A stretch of 64,000 nt of DNA from Burkholderia sp. D-99 (GTDB lineage Bacteria > Pseudomonadota > Gammaproteobacteria > Burkholderiales > Burkholderiaceae). Shown here piece by piece: positions 32,725 through 41,632 of the stretch; the stretch's first letter is position 1; each line of letters starts with the position of its first letter. The translations under genes were made by a program, and so were the position numbers. Below the pieces are notes generated by a model. It was not told where the DNA came from. It was given only the letters and a program-made list of their open reading frames with translations, and made no database searches. Location of the stretch: contig NZ_JAAOXM010000010.1 in NCBI RefSeq assembly GCF_011605345.1, forward strand, positions 62,001 through 126,000, in the 5' to 3' direction.

Positions 32725-34434
32725 ATGAGCACCGAACGCAACGACGCCCCCGCGGCTTCCAATTTCATCCGCAACATCATCGACGACGACAACCGCACCG
32801 GCAAATGGAGCGGCCGCGTCGAAACACGCTTCCCGCCCGAGCCGAACGGCTATCTGCACATCGGCCACGCCAAGGCGATCTGCCTGAACTTCAGCGTCGC
32901 GCGCGACTACGGCGGCGTGTGCCACCTGCGCTTCGACGATACGAACCCGGAAAAGGAAAGCGTCGAGTACGTCGACTCGATCGTCGACGCGGTGCGCTGG
33001 CTCGGTTTCGACTGGCGCAAGGACGCGGTCGATCACCAGTACTTCGCGAGCGACTACTACGACAAGCTGTACGAGTTCGCCGAGCTGCTGATCCAGCGCG
33101 GCAAGGCGTATGTCGACAGCCAGAGCGCGGAAGAGATGCGCGCGAACCGCGGCTCGCTGACGGAAGGCGGCAAGCCGTCGCCGTTCCGCGAACGCACGCC
33201 GGAAGAAAACCTCGACCTGTTCCGCCGCATGAAGGCCGGCGAGTTCAAGGAAGGCGAGCACGTGCTGCGCGCGAAGATCGACATGGCTTCGCCGAACATG
33301 AACATGCGCGACCCGGTGATCTACCGGATCCGCTACGCGCACCACTACCGTACCGGCGACGCATGGTGCGTGTATCCGATGTACGACTACACGCACTGCA
33401 TCTCGGATGCGCTCGAAGGCATCACGCATTCGCTGTGCACGCTCGAATTCGAGGATCACCGCCCGCTGTACGACTGGGTGCTGAACGAACTCGCGGAAGC
33501 CGGCATGTTCACGCGCCCGCTGCCGCAACAGATCGAATTCTCGCGACTGAACCTCACGTACGCGATCACCAGCAAGCGCAAGCTGCTGCAGCTCGTCACC
33601 GAAGGCCACGTCGACGGCTGGGACGACCCGCGGATGCCGACGATCGTCGGCGTGCGCCGCCGCGGCTTCACGCCGGAGAGCATCCACCTGTTCTGCGAGC
33701 GGATCGGCGTGACGAAGATCGATTCGTGGATCGACATGAGCATCTTCGAAGGCGCGCTGCGCGACGACCTCGACGACAAGGCGGCACGCACGGTCGCCGT
33801 GCTCGATCCGCTGAAGCTCGTGATCGACAACTACCCGGAAGATCTCGAGGAAGCATGCACGGCGCCCGTGCATCCGCACCACCCGGATCGCGGCGTGCGC
33901 ACGTTCCCGATCTCGCGCGAGCTGTGGATCGAGCGCGAGGACTTCGTCGAGAACCCGCCGAAGGGCTATTTCCGCCTGTTCCCGGGCAACAAGGTGCGCC
34001 TGCGCTACGGCTACGTGATCGAGTGCACCGGCTTCGACAAGGACGCCGACGGCAACGTGACGGCCGTGCACTGCAACTACTTCCCGGACAGCAAGTCGGG
34101 CACCGAAGGCGCGAACACGTACAAGGTCAAGGGCAACATCCACTGGGTCAGCGCGAAGCATGCGCAGCCGGCCGAAGTGCGGATCTACGACCGCCTGTTC
34201 AAGGAACCGCATCCGGACGCGGGCGGCGCGAACTTCCTCGAGGCGCTGAACCCCGATTCGAAGAAGATCGTCCAGGCGTACGTCGAGCCGGGCAACAGCG
34301 ACATCGCACCGGAAACGCGCCTGCAGTTCGAGCGTCACGGCTACTTCGTGGCCGATCGCGTCGATTCGAAGCCGGGCAAGCCCGTGTTCAACCGGATCGT
34401 CGGGCTGCGCGACAGCTGGGGCAAGCCGGCGTGA
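32725..34434 (+). CDS. glnS: Glutamine--tRNA ligase
   Basis: A 569-residue class I aminoacyl-tRNA synthetase charging tRNA-Gln. The HIGH signature is in PPEPNGYLHIGHAKAI (about residues 36-51), and the KMSKS-equivalent is ITSKRKLLQL (about 285). The GlnRS-specific DDPRMPTIVGVRRRGF follows, and the C-terminal anticodon-binding beta-barrel includes FRLFPGNKVRLRYGYVI. Length fits bacterial GlnRS. Start MSTERND; earlier in-frame codons are not conserved in type. A TAGAAT at 32670 could be its -10 element. It is transcribed alone, with an unrelated small gene 136 bases downstream. Confidence 0.97.
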   Translation: MSTERNDAPAASNFIRNIIDDDNRTGKWSGRVETRFPPEPNGYLHIGHAKAICLNFSVARDYGGVCHLRFDDTNPEKESVEYVDSIVDAVRWLGFDWRKDAVDHQYFASDYYDKLYEFAELLIQRGKAYVDSQSAEEMRANRGSLTEGGKPSPFRERTPEENLDLFRRMKAGEFKEGEHVLRAKIDMASPNMNMRDPVIYRIRYAHHYRTGDAWCVYPMYDYTHCISDALEGITHSLCTLEFEDHRPLYDWVLNELAEAGMFTRPLPQQIEFSRLNLTYAITSKRKLLQLVTEGHVDGWDDPRMPTIVGVRRRGFTPESIHLFCERIGVTKIDSWIDMSIFEGALRDDLDDKAARTVAVLDPLKLVIDNYPEDLEEACTAPVHPHHPDRGVRTFPISRELWIEREDFVENPPKGYFRLFPGNKVRLRYGYVIECTGFDKDADGNVTAVHCNYFPDSKSGTEGANTYKVKGNIHWVSAKHAQPAEVRIYDRLFKEPHPDAGGANFLEALNPDSKKIVQAYVEPGNSDIAPETRLQFERHGYFVADRVDSKPGKPVFNRIVGLRDSWGKPA

Positions 34435-34570
34435 TGGTCGGGCAGGCGCGGCGCCGGTCGCCCTCGCCTGCCCCATTCGTCATGCGCACTCAACGGCTGC
34501 GCCGATGTGCGGCCCGCTCGGGCAACCGCCCGGGCGGCCTTCCCCGAACGCCACGTCAGGAACCGTCACC

Positions 34571-35014
34571 ATGGCATATTCGCTGCAGGCCATTGTCGCC
34601 AGATCCGGCGCATTTTCGTCCGCGCCACTGCCGCAGGGGCTGCGCGTCGTCCGCCTGCGTGGCGACATCGACATGATCCCGCTCGACACCCCGTACCGGA
34701 AAGCTCACGACATTCCGTTCTGCCCGTTGACCGACGGGGACGACACGGTGCTGCCGCCGGCACTTCTGTCGCTGTGCGAACAGTTGAGTGCGCAATCTGC
34801 ACTGGCCTATATCGAAGCCGAATTCTTCGGTGGCAGCGGCGGCCAGGCGCATGCGCGCTTCGCGGATGGCCGCGCGAGCGGCCCGCTCGTCGTGTCGGAC
34901 CATGCGATCAACGAAGCGCTTCGCCATCTCGGCGTCGCCAGGGGCGAGGCGATCGACGAATTCGAAGCGATCGGCCTCGACCAGCATCGCGACACCGACC
35001 GATGGCTGACCTGA
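34571..35014 (+). CDS. Uncharacterised 147-residue soluble protein
   Basis: I do not recognise a named family. The protein starts MAYSLQAIVARSGAFSS, has the segment ALAYIEAEFFGGSGGQAHAR in the middle and ends with a helical acidic part (GVARGEAIDEFEAIGLDQHR). There is no signal peptide, membrane helix or cysteine cluster. The pattern resembles small cytosolic proteins found singly in many actinobacteria and proteobacteria, possibly immunity-like, but I cannot support a function. The start has AGGA nine bases upstream; an earlier ATG would add 22 proline/glycine-rich residues. A strong terminator follows 29 bases after the stop. Confidence 0.75.
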   Translation: MAYSLQAIVARSGAFSSAPLPQGLRVVRLRGDIDMIPLDTPYRKAHDIPFCPLTDGDDTVLPPALLSLCEQLSAQSALAYIEAEFFGGSGGQAHARFADGRASGPLVVSDHAINEALRHLGVARGEAIDEFEAIGLDQHRDTDRWLT

Positions 35015-35043
35015 CTCGCTGACAGCGCATCGGACGAACCATA

Positions 35044-35069
35044 AAAAAACCGGCTTTCGCCGGTTTTTT
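35044..35069. terminator. Bidirectional rho-independent terminator
   Basis: AAAAAACCGGC and GCCGGTTTTTT form an 11-base-pair stem with a TTTC loop. A-run and T-run on opposite sides make it functional for both the rightward unknown gene and the convergent Nudix gene. Confidence 0.95.
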
Positions 35070-35083
35070 ATTGCTTGCCGAGG

Positions 35084-35554
35084 CTACGCGCCCGTCAACC
35101 GCCGATGCAGATCCACCAGCGACAGCTTCGTGCGAAACAGCCGCGCGAGGCTGCGGCTCGCATACGCGTCGATGTCGCCCGGCACGGTCCAGCGATACGC
35201 ATCCATCTCGGGGATCATCGAGCCGTCGCGACGGCTCGGAAACAGCGACGTGCACATGCACTGCGCGGGATCGATCTCGCCTTCGGCCACCCGCACCGCG
35301 AACAGGTGCAGGTCCTTGTCGTGCCGGTACGCAAAGCGGCCGAGATCGAGCAACCGGGCCGGCGCGAATACGATGCCGGTTTCTTCGAGCAGTTCGCGCA
35401 GCGCCGCGTCGACCGGCGATTCGCCCGGCTCGCCCTGCCCCTTCGGGATGTCCCAGTGCGTGGTATCCGTCGCATGCGCGAGGAAAACGCGGCCGGCCGC
35501 ATCGAGGATCACGACGCCGCACGACACCGTGCGCGGCGCGCCGCCCCGCTTCAT
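35084..35554 (-). CDS. Nudix hydrolase (Ap4A/(di)nucleotide type)
   Basis: A 156-residue Nudix protein. A complete Nudix box GX5EX7REUXEEXGU is visible as GQGEPGESPVDAALRELLEE followed by TGI (about residues 39-61), preceded by WDIPKG. This WDxPKG form is typical of bacterial diadenosine polyphosphate or 8-oxo-dGTP type Nudix enzymes. There is no signal peptide. The start MKRGGAPR lies 11 bases after the stop of the secreted protein upstream, so the two are likely one transcript. The precise substrate is undetermined. Confidence 0.9.
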   Translation of the reverse strand: MKRGGAPRTVSCGVVILDAAGRVFLAHATDTTHWDIPKGQGEPGESPVDAALRELLEETGIVFAPARLLDLGRFAYRHDKDLHLFAVRVAEGEIDPAQCMCTSLFPSRRDGSMIPEMDAYRWTVPGDIDAYASRSLARLFRTKLSLVDLHRRLTGA

Positions 35555-35565
35555 CACGCGCGTGC

Positions 35566-35952
35566 TCAGTGCTTCTGCAGCTGCCACTTGCCCGCGGCCG
35601 TCTTGCAGTAGACGGGCTTGAGCGTCATCGTCTGGCCCTTCGCGGTGATGTCGGCGGTGATTTCGCGGCAGGTCTTGCCGTCCGTCTCGGTTGTGGTCGG
35701 CGTGAGTTTCGCATCGATCTGCGTGCCACGGCCGCTGCTCTGCCACGTCGTGGTCTCGCCGTCCTTGCCTTCGTCGCGCACCTGCTCGGCGGCCTTCGAC
35801 AGCGACGCCGTGTCGGCCTTGCTGAAATAGCTGAGCGGCGTATTGGTCAGGAAGTTCAGGTTGTTCTGCGCATGGGCGGGCAGCATCGCGGCTGCGCACG
35901 CGGCACCGGCCAGCACGCGCGTGACGACGGAAAGGGATGCACGCATCGACAT
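35566..35952 (-). CDS. Small secreted surface-antigen-like protein (RT0821/Lpp0805 type)
   Basis: A 128-residue exported protein. A Sec signal peptide with cleavage after AHA (about residue 28) precedes a mature domain. That domain contains TASLSKAAEQVRDEGKDGET and TWQSSGRGTQIDAKLTPTTT, with two cysteines (TCREIT and VYCKTA) that could form a disulfide. It resembles the RT0821/Lpp0805 (17-kDa antigen C-terminal-like) surface proteins. The start has AAGGAG six bases upstream. It is upstream of the Nudix gene in the same orientation. Function unknown; probably periplasmic or outer-membrane associated. Confidence 0.78.
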   Translation of the reverse strand: MSMRASLSVVTRVLAGAACAAAMLPAHAQNNLNFLTNTPLSYFSKADTASLSKAAEQVRDEGKDGETTTWQSSGRGTQIDAKLTPTTTETDGKTCREITADITAKGQTMTLKPVYCKTAAGKWQLQKH

Positions 35953-36080
35953 GTTGTTCTCCTTGGATGTTCGATCGAACGGCGCGGCGTGCAGGCCGGC
36001 GAACCGGGGGCCGGCCCTCCGGCACGCACACTGCGCCTGTCAGCGAGCGAGGATAGCATGCGTGCCGTCGGCGCCGCCTT

Positions 36081-37466
36081 CTAGTGGCCGGCTGGCGCGG
36101 CCGTTGGCTGATATCCGTCAGTCAGCGTGCCGAGGAATGCGATCACGTCCTTGATCTCGGCCGCGTTCAGCGCCGGCTGCTCGCCGCGCTTGCGGTCGAA
36201 CGGCGCCTCGCGGTTGATGTTCGGCCAGTAGCGCTTCGGCAGGTCATCGTAAATCTGTACCTTGCCGTGCACGACCGGGTAGAACTTCTCCGGATGAATG
36301 TCGCGCTCGACGTAGAAGCGCATCACGTCCTCGAGCGTGTGATACACGCCGTTGTGGAAGAAGGTCTTGCGCAGCGCGACGTTGCGCAGCGACGGCGTGC
36401 GGAACAGCCCGCAGAATTCGTCGCGGCCCTTCAGGTCGGTACGCTCGGGCCCGCACGCGCCGAGATCGTAAAAGCGCGGGTCGTGATTGACGGGCAGCGC
36501 GCGATTGCGCGGCACCGCGATCGCGATCAGCCCGAAATCGCTGAACTGCGGCGGCGTGCCGTCGAGTGCGCGCTGGCTGATGTGGCAGCTCGCGCAGTTG
36601 CCCTTCTTCTCGTCGTTGAACAGTTGCAGACCGCGCATTTCGGCCGGCGTGAGCGGCGCTCGGCCGGCGAGATACGCGTCGTACTTGCTCGTGTACGGCG
36701 AGAACAGTTCGGGCGTCTGCTCGAACGTTTCGAGCGCGCGCAGGACGGCCTTGAACATGGCCGCGTCGTCGTCGAGCACCTTCACGCCGAACACCGCGCG
36801 AAACTCCTCCGCGTACGGCGCGGCCTTCACGGCCTGCGCGACCTTCGCGGGCGAGCTGTTCATCTCGAACGGCGACGTGAGCGGAATGCGCGCCTGCTCG
36901 GCGCCCGTGTCGACGCGGCCGTCCCACGTGAGGCCGCCCGTCGGGCCCGCATCGACGCTCTCGTCGCCTTCGTCGTCGGAATCGTGGAAGTGCTCGGTGA
37001 ACTGCGGCACGCCCTGCAGGTACTTGAGCGACGGCACCGCACGAAAGCCCTGGCGCTTCATGTCGTCGCCGCCCAATTGCACGGCCAGCGCATTGGGCGG
37101 GCCGAATGCGTGATCGGGGCTGTGGCACGACGCGCACGCCAGCTTGCCGGAACCTGACAGCGTAGGGTCGAAGAAAAGTTGCTTGCCGAGCGCCGTCATC
37201 CGGCGCACGCCTTCGTAAACTTGTGCCCGCGTCTGCGGCTGGTTCGTCTCGACCACCGCGCCGCTGGCGGAAACCGTTGCGGACGCAACCACGTTCGCGG
37301 CGCCCGGCGCATTCGCCGCGCTCGCGGCCTGCGCGGGCGGCGCACCCGCACCCGGCTGTCCGTCACAGCCGGCAAGGGTTACAAGCGTGGTGGCCAGCGC
37401 GAGCGCGCCGGTCAGGTGCAGCCACGAACGCGCGAACGCGCCGGCTGTCGGTTGGCGAGGCTTCAT
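36081..37466 (-). CDS. Di-haem cytochrome c peroxidase/MauG-family lipoprotein
   Basis: A 461-residue exported protein with two c-type haem sites, CASCH at residues 111-115 and CASCH at 291-295. This is the CcpA/MauG di-haem arrangement. The signal peptide ends in the lipobox LAGC (Cys34), so it is probably lipid-anchored on the periplasmic side. After it comes a low-complexity Ala/Pro linker of about 35 residues. A striking acidic insert (HDSDDEGDESVD, about residues 161-172) lies between the haem domains. Family members reduce H2O2 using electrons from cytochrome c, or oxidise a partner protein. It is divergent from the AcpA-type gene across 225 bases. Which of the family reactions applies is not clear. 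Confidence 0.88.
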   Translation of the reverse strand: MKPRQPTAGAFARSWLHLTGALALATTLVTLAGCDGQPGAGAPPAQAASAANAPGAANVVASATVSASGAVVETNQPQTRAQVYEGVRRMTALGKQLFFDPTLSGSGKLACASCHSPDHAFGPPNALAVQLGGDDMKRQGFRAVPSLKYLQGVPQFTEHFHDSDDEGDESVDAGPTGGLTWDGRVDTGAEQARIPLTSPFEMNSSPAKVAQAVKAAPYAEEFRAVFGVKVLDDDAAMFKAVLRALETFEQTPELFSPYTSKYDAYLAGRAPLTPAEMRGLQLFNDEKKGNCASCHISQRALDGTPPQFSDFGLIAIAVPRNRALPVNHDPRFYDLGACGPERTDLKGRDEFCGLFRTPSLRNVALRKTFFHNGVYHTLEDVMRFYVERDIHPEKFYPVVHGKVQIYDDLPKRYWPNINREAPFDRKRGEQPALNAAEIKDVIAFLGTLTDGYQPTAAPAGH

Positions 37467-37691
37467 CGATTCGTCGGAAAGTGGGTTCAGGAGCGGCCGG
37501 AGTTTATGTCAGCCGCATGACCGTTACATGACGATCGATCGACAGCTAATCGAAAGGACGCCTACACCCGGCTGTCAAATCGCACCCTCAAAATGCTTAC
37601 AGCCGGACCTACCACGGTTACCCTCGCGAACCGGCGGTACACGAATGCTCCGGTTCCCCACGCGACAAGAGAGAGATAGAGAGTACAACGG

Positions 37692-39278
37692 ATGAAAAAC
37701 CACGCCTGGATTCGCATTACACCGATCGCCTTTGCCGCGGCCGCCGCCCTCACCGCCTGCGGCGGCGACGACGTCCAGCAGCAAGGCCTGTCGACGGTGA
37801 AGAACGTCGTCGTGATCTACGCGGAAAACCGCAGCTTCGACAACCTGTACGGCAATTTCCCGGGCGCGAACGGCCTGCAGAACGTGACCGCGGCCAGCGC
37901 GCAGCAGAAGGACCGCAACGGCCAGCCGCTCGCGACGCTGCCGAAGGTCTGGGGCGGCCTGACCGCGAAGGGCGTGACGCCGGCCGTGACCGAGGCGATG
38001 ACGGCCAACCTGCCGAACGCACCGTTCGCGATCGACGACCCGAACGGCTTCAACACGCCGATGAGCGTGACGACGCGCGACCTGTATCACCGCTTCTACG
38101 AGAACCAGATGCAGATCAACGGCGGCAAGAACGACATGTTCGCCGCATGGGCCGATTCGGGCGGCCTCGTGATGGGCCACTACACGCCCGACGCGACGAA
38201 GCTGCCGCTGTGGAAGATCGCGCAGCAGTTCACGCTGGCCGACAACTTCTTCATGGGCGCGTTCGGCGGCTCGTTCCTGAACCACCAGTACCTGATCTGC
38301 GCGTGCGCGCCGTTCTACGCGAACGCGGACAAGAGCCCGGCCGCCGGCTCGATCTCGGCCGTCGGCGCCGACGGCAAGTCGCTGCAGCTCGCGAGCAACT
38401 CGCCGGCTTCCGCGCTCGACGGCATTCCGAAGTTCGTGAACTCGGGCAACCTGACGCCGGACTTCTACGCGATCAACACGATGCAGCCGCCGTACCAGCC
38501 GAGCGGCAACAAGGCCGCTTCGGGCGGCGACCCGAACCTCGCCGATCCGGGCGCCGCATCGACGCTGCCGCCACAGACGCAGCAGAACATCGGCGACCTG
38601 CTGACCAACGCCGGCGTGTCGTGGGCATGGTACGGCGGTGCGTGGAACCAGGCACTGCAAGCCGCGCAAAGCGGCACGGCGAACGTGATCTACGGCCCGA
38701 ACATGACGGCGCCGAACTTCCAGCCGCACCATCAGCCGTTCAACTACTACGCGGACCAGGCACCGGGCAGCACGAGCCGCGCGCAGCACTTGCTCGACGG
38801 CGGCACCGACGGCAGCGAGTTCATCAAGGCGATCGACGCGGGCACGCTGCCGCAGGTTTCGTTCTACAAGCCGCAGGGCAACCTGAACGAACACGCAGGC
38901 TACACGGACGTGTCGAGCGGCGACCAGCACATCGCGAACCTGATCGCGCACCTGCAGGCGAGCCCGCAGTGGAAGAACATGGTCGTGGTCGTCACGTATG
39001 ACGAAAACGGCGGCTTCTGGGATCACGTGTCGCCGCCGAAGGGCGATCGCTGGGGCCCGGGCACGCGCATTCCGGCGCTGATCGTGTCGCCGTTCTCGAA
39101 GAAGGGCTTCGTCGACCACACGCAGTACGACACCGCGTCGATCCTGCGCTTCATCACGCGCCGCTTCTCGCTGCCGCGCCTCACCGGCCTGCAACAGCGC
39201 GACGACGCGCTGAAGGCCAACGGCGGGCAGCCGATGGGCGACCTGACGAACGCGCTCGCGCTGTCGCCGAACCTGTAA
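37692..39278 (+). CDS. AcpA-type acid phosphatase/phospholipase C-family lipoprotein
   Basis: A 528-residue exported phosphoesterase. The signal peptide ends in the lipobox LTAC (Cys23). The family motif YAENRSFDNLYG (about residues 42-53) holds the metal-binding Glu-Asn and the catalytic nucleophile Ser. Conserved segments further along are LPQVSFYKPQGNLNEHAGY, VVTYDENGGFWDHVSPP and RIPALIVSPF. This matches the AcpA/phospholipase C superfamily used to release phosphate from extracellular esters. The gene has its own leader with an inverted repeat CCGGCTGT...ACAGCCGG (37568-37606) and is followed by a strong terminator. Phosphatase versus lipase activity cannot be separated by eye. Confidence 0.9.
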   Translation: MKNHAWIRITPIAFAAAAALTACGGDDVQQQGLSTVKNVVVIYAENRSFDNLYGNFPGANGLQNVTAASAQQKDRNGQPLATLPKVWGGLTAKGVTPAVTEAMTANLPNAPFAIDDPNGFNTPMSVTTRDLYHRFYENQMQINGGKNDMFAAWADSGGLVMGHYTPDATKLPLWKIAQQFTLADNFFMGAFGGSFLNHQYLICACAPFYANADKSPAAGSISAVGADGKSLQLASNSPASALDGIPKFVNSGNLTPDFYAINTMQPPYQPSGNKAASGGDPNLADPGAASTLPPQTQQNIGDLLTNAGVSWAWYGGAWNQALQAAQSGTANVIYGPNMTAPNFQPHHQPFNYYADQAPGSTSRAQHLLDGGTDGSEFIKAIDAGTLPQVSFYKPQGNLNEHAGYTDVSSGDQHIANLIAHLQASPQWKNMVVVVTYDENGGFWDHVSPPKGDRWGPGTRIPALIVSPFSKKGFVDHTQYDTASILRFITRRFSLPRLTGLQQRDDALKANGGQPMGDLTNALALSPNL

Positions 39279-39325
39279 CGGCATCGCGACGGACGGGCCG
39301 GCCGTGCTGCCGGCCCGAACGAACG

Positions 39326-39352
39326 AAGGGCGGCCTCGCGGCCGCCCTTTTG
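39326..39352 (+). terminator. Rho-independent terminator after the AcpA-type gene
   Basis: AAGGGCGGCC and GGCCGCCCTT form a 10-base-pair stem around TCGC, followed by TTTTG. A second GC hairpin (GGGCCGGC...GCCGGCCC) lies just before it. Confidence 0.88.
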
Positions 39353-39380
39353 CATGGATGCGCGTGATTGCGCGCTTTCG

Positions 39381-40940
39381 TCACCAGCCGTACTTCAGCT
39401 CGACCCCGACATAGTCGGCGTTGTGCCCGCCCGCCTGACGGATCGCATCGCCGACCTGGAAATGCACGGCCTCGATCGCACCGATCAGGTTCGCGGCGAT
39501 CGTATAGTCCGCCCGCAGCTGCACGTACATCCCCGTCCACAACCCGCCCTTGCCTGCCGTGCCCGGCACCACCGCGTTGCCCTGCTGGTAGACCGCATCG
39601 CCGGTCGTCTCGCGCCACTGGAAACCGAGCGCACCGAGCAGCGACAGGTTCGGCGACGGCTTCAGCGTCACCGACGGCTTCACGTGGATCAGGTTCGAAT
39701 ACCCGGTGAAGCCGGCCAGCGTGAAGTAATAGCCGTTCGGAAACAGCGGATTGAAGGTCTCGACACGGCCGTCGTGCGGATGGCGGTCGCCCGACGCCGC
39801 GTCGAGCTGCAACGCGATGCGCGGCGACCACGGCGCGTCGAGCCGGTAGCCGGCGATCGAGCCGACCGCCCACGCGCGGATCGTGCTGCTGCCGACCGTG
39901 CCCGTCTGCAGCATCGTTTCGAGATCCCAGTCGAAGCGATCGTGCGTGCCTGAGTAACGCAGGTCCCACACGTCACGGCGCTCCGCGCCGCTCGCATCGA
40001 GAAAACGCGCGTTGCTGCGGTTGTAGCGCGACCAGTAGCCCGACAGGTCACCGGGCCCCACCGACTGCCGCTCGAAGCGCACGCCGCTGAACGTGAGGTC
40101 GCGGTTCGACACGTCGTCGAACGCGGACACGGTGCGGTTCTGCACGGGCTGCGTCGCATACGCGATGAAGCGCCACTTCTGGTACTCGTAGTCGGCCCAC
40201 ACGGCATCGAACGCCTGCCGAACGTTCGGGCCGTCGCGCGCGGCGATGAAGCGCTGCAAGTCGAACGCCATCTCCTGCCGGCCGACGCGGAACTTGAGCG
40301 TGCCGCCGCCGAGCGCGCCCGTGTAGGTCGCGAATGCCTGCTCGAGATCGAGCGGGTTCTTGTCGACCGGCGAGATCGTGTTCTTGCCGAACGCGCGGTC
40401 GTCCTGCAACTGCACGAAGAACTGCCAGTGCTGGCCGAGATGCGCATCGGCGTGCACCTCGACACGCTGTATCAGGTACGTATCCGATTGCGCGGAGCCG
40501 ATGCCGAACAGCGGCGCGTCGTTGGTCTCGAGACGCTCGCGCAGGTTCACGCCGAGCGACAGATAGGAGGCCGGATCGTTGCCGAGCGGGATGTATTTCA
40601 ACCCGTCGAGCGGCGCGCGCGGCACGCACGGATTCGCGAGCACCGACCAGTCTTCCTGCCAGCGGTTGAACAGCACGGTCGGTCGGTTCGCCGTGCAGGT
40701 CGCGGCGGGCGCGCCGTCGGCGGCCGCCGGTGCGCTCGCCGTATCCGCGCGCACCGCATCGGCACCCGCGAGCAGCAGCCCCGCGACGACCGACGCGCGG
40801 GCAACCCGGTCAAGGCGACCGGTTCGTGCCGTCGCCCGATGCTGCCCGCCCGTCGCGGCCATTCGTTCGCACTCGCGCGCATCCGTGCGGCCCGCTCGCC
40901 GTTCGCAGTCGCCCCGCATCCCGCCTCGCCACCCGTTCAT
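39381..40940 (-). CDS. Outer-membrane porin-like protein (alginate-export family)
   Basis: A 519-residue protein with a hydrophobic signal segment (RASVVAGLLLAGADAVRA) and a beta-strand-rich body. It resembles the alginate-export (AlgE-like) domain: NLRERLETNDAP, VQLQDDRAFGKNTISPVDKN, RVGRQEMAFDLQRF and a C-terminal aromatic strand ending YGW. The start used is the ATG that overlaps the stop of the DUF1275 gene as ATGA and has AGGAG five bases upstream. It leaves an unusually long, Arg-rich n-region, and a later ATG at 40862 would give a more ordinary signal peptide. It is the last gene of the six-gene operon and may import or export its substrate across the outer membrane. Confidence 0.85.
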   Translation of the reverse strand: MNGWRGGMRGDCERRAGRTDARECERMAATGGQHRATARTGRLDRVARASVVAGLLLAGADAVRADTASAPAAADGAPAATCTANRPTVLFNRWQEDWSVLANPCVPRAPLDGLKYIPLGNDPASYLSLGVNLRERLETNDAPLFGIGSAQSDTYLIQRVEVHADAHLGQHWQFFVQLQDDRAFGKNTISPVDKNPLDLEQAFATYTGALGGGTLKFRVGRQEMAFDLQRFIAARDGPNVRQAFDAVWADYEYQKWRFIAYATQPVQNRTVSAFDDVSNRDLTFSGVRFERQSVGPGDLSGYWSRYNRSNARFLDASGAERRDVWDLRYSGTHDRFDWDLETMLQTGTVGSSTIRAWAVGSIAGYRLDAPWSPRIALQLDAASGDRHPHDGRVETFNPLFPNGYYFTLAGFTGYSNLIHVKPSVTLKPSPNLSLLGALGFQWRETTGDAVYQQGNAVVPGTAGKGGLWTGMYVQLRADYTIAANLIGAIEAVHFQVGDAIRQAGGHNADYVGVELKYGW

Positions 40941-41632
40941 GCATGCTCCTGCGTAGCCGTGCGGGCGGACATCCCCGCGCAAACCGCCAGCACCACAAGC
41001 GCACCGGCCGGTACCAGCAGCGCCCAGAACCCGACATGGCGAAAGCCCAGCGCACCGGCCATCGCGCCGAGCGCGAACGCGACGATCGCCGGCCACATCT
41101 TCGCGAAGCGCGCGCGCGCCGCCGTGCGCACGCTGTCGGGCGTGCCGGCGGACAGCAGGTCGACGACGTCGAGAATCGCCTGCGTGACGTTGCCGGTCAT
41201 CACCGTGTTCGGCACGCCGGCACGTGCGATCACGCGCGGATGCGCGTTCTGGATGCCCATCGCGAACGTGCCGACGATGCCGGCCAGCAGCACCGGCAGG
41301 CTGTCGGATTGCGTGACGGGCGACGCCCACACGCCGGCCGCGCAGAAGCCGAGCAGCAGCACGCCCTGGACCGCATGCAGCGCCCGCGCGCCCTGCCACG
41401 CGGGCCGCCCGGAAAAGGCGCGTGCGATCAGGCTGCTCGCGACGACACCGCATACGAACGCGGGGAACACGCTGAGCTTCAGCAGGATGCCCTGGCCGAA
41501 CCCCGCGACACCCGCGCCGATCAGCACGAAGTTGCCGGTCACGTGCGCGGTGAATAGCCCGAACAGCGCGACGAAGCTCAGCGTGTCGACGAAGCCGGCC
41601 ACCGCGGCAAGGATCGTATCCTCGTGCTTCAT
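40937..41632 (-). CDS. DUF1275 (YoaK-like) membrane protein
   Basis: A 231-residue integral membrane protein with about six hydrophobic segments. The family pattern is evident in AAVAGFVDTLSFVALFGLFT at the N-terminus, HVTGNFVLIGAG and the internal GIQNAHPRVIARAGVPNTVM plus TGNVTQAIL. DUF1275/YoaK proteins are of unknown function and often treated as transporter-like. It overlaps both neighbours by four bases (ATGA at each junction), so translation is coupled with the VOC gene upstream and the porin gene downstream. This suggests it is an inner-membrane partner for the same unknown substrate. Confidence 0.9.
   Translation of the reverse strand: MKHEDTILAAVAGFVDTLSFVALFGLFTAHVTGNFVLIGAGVAGFGQGILLKLSVFPAFVCGVVASSLIARAFSGRPAWQGARALHAVQGVLLLGFCAAGVWASPVTQSDSLPVLLAGIVGTFAMGIQNAHPRVIARAGVPNTVMTGNVTQAILDVVDLLSAGTPDSVRTAARARFAKMWPAIVAFALGAMAGALGFRHVGFWALLVPAGALVVLAVCAGMSARTATQEHA

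Noticed and set aside
37568..37606. Possible Pho box upstream of the AcpA-type gene
   Set aside because: One CTGTCAA half-site is visible but the second half at 11-base spacing is poor, so it is mentioned only as an inverted repeat.
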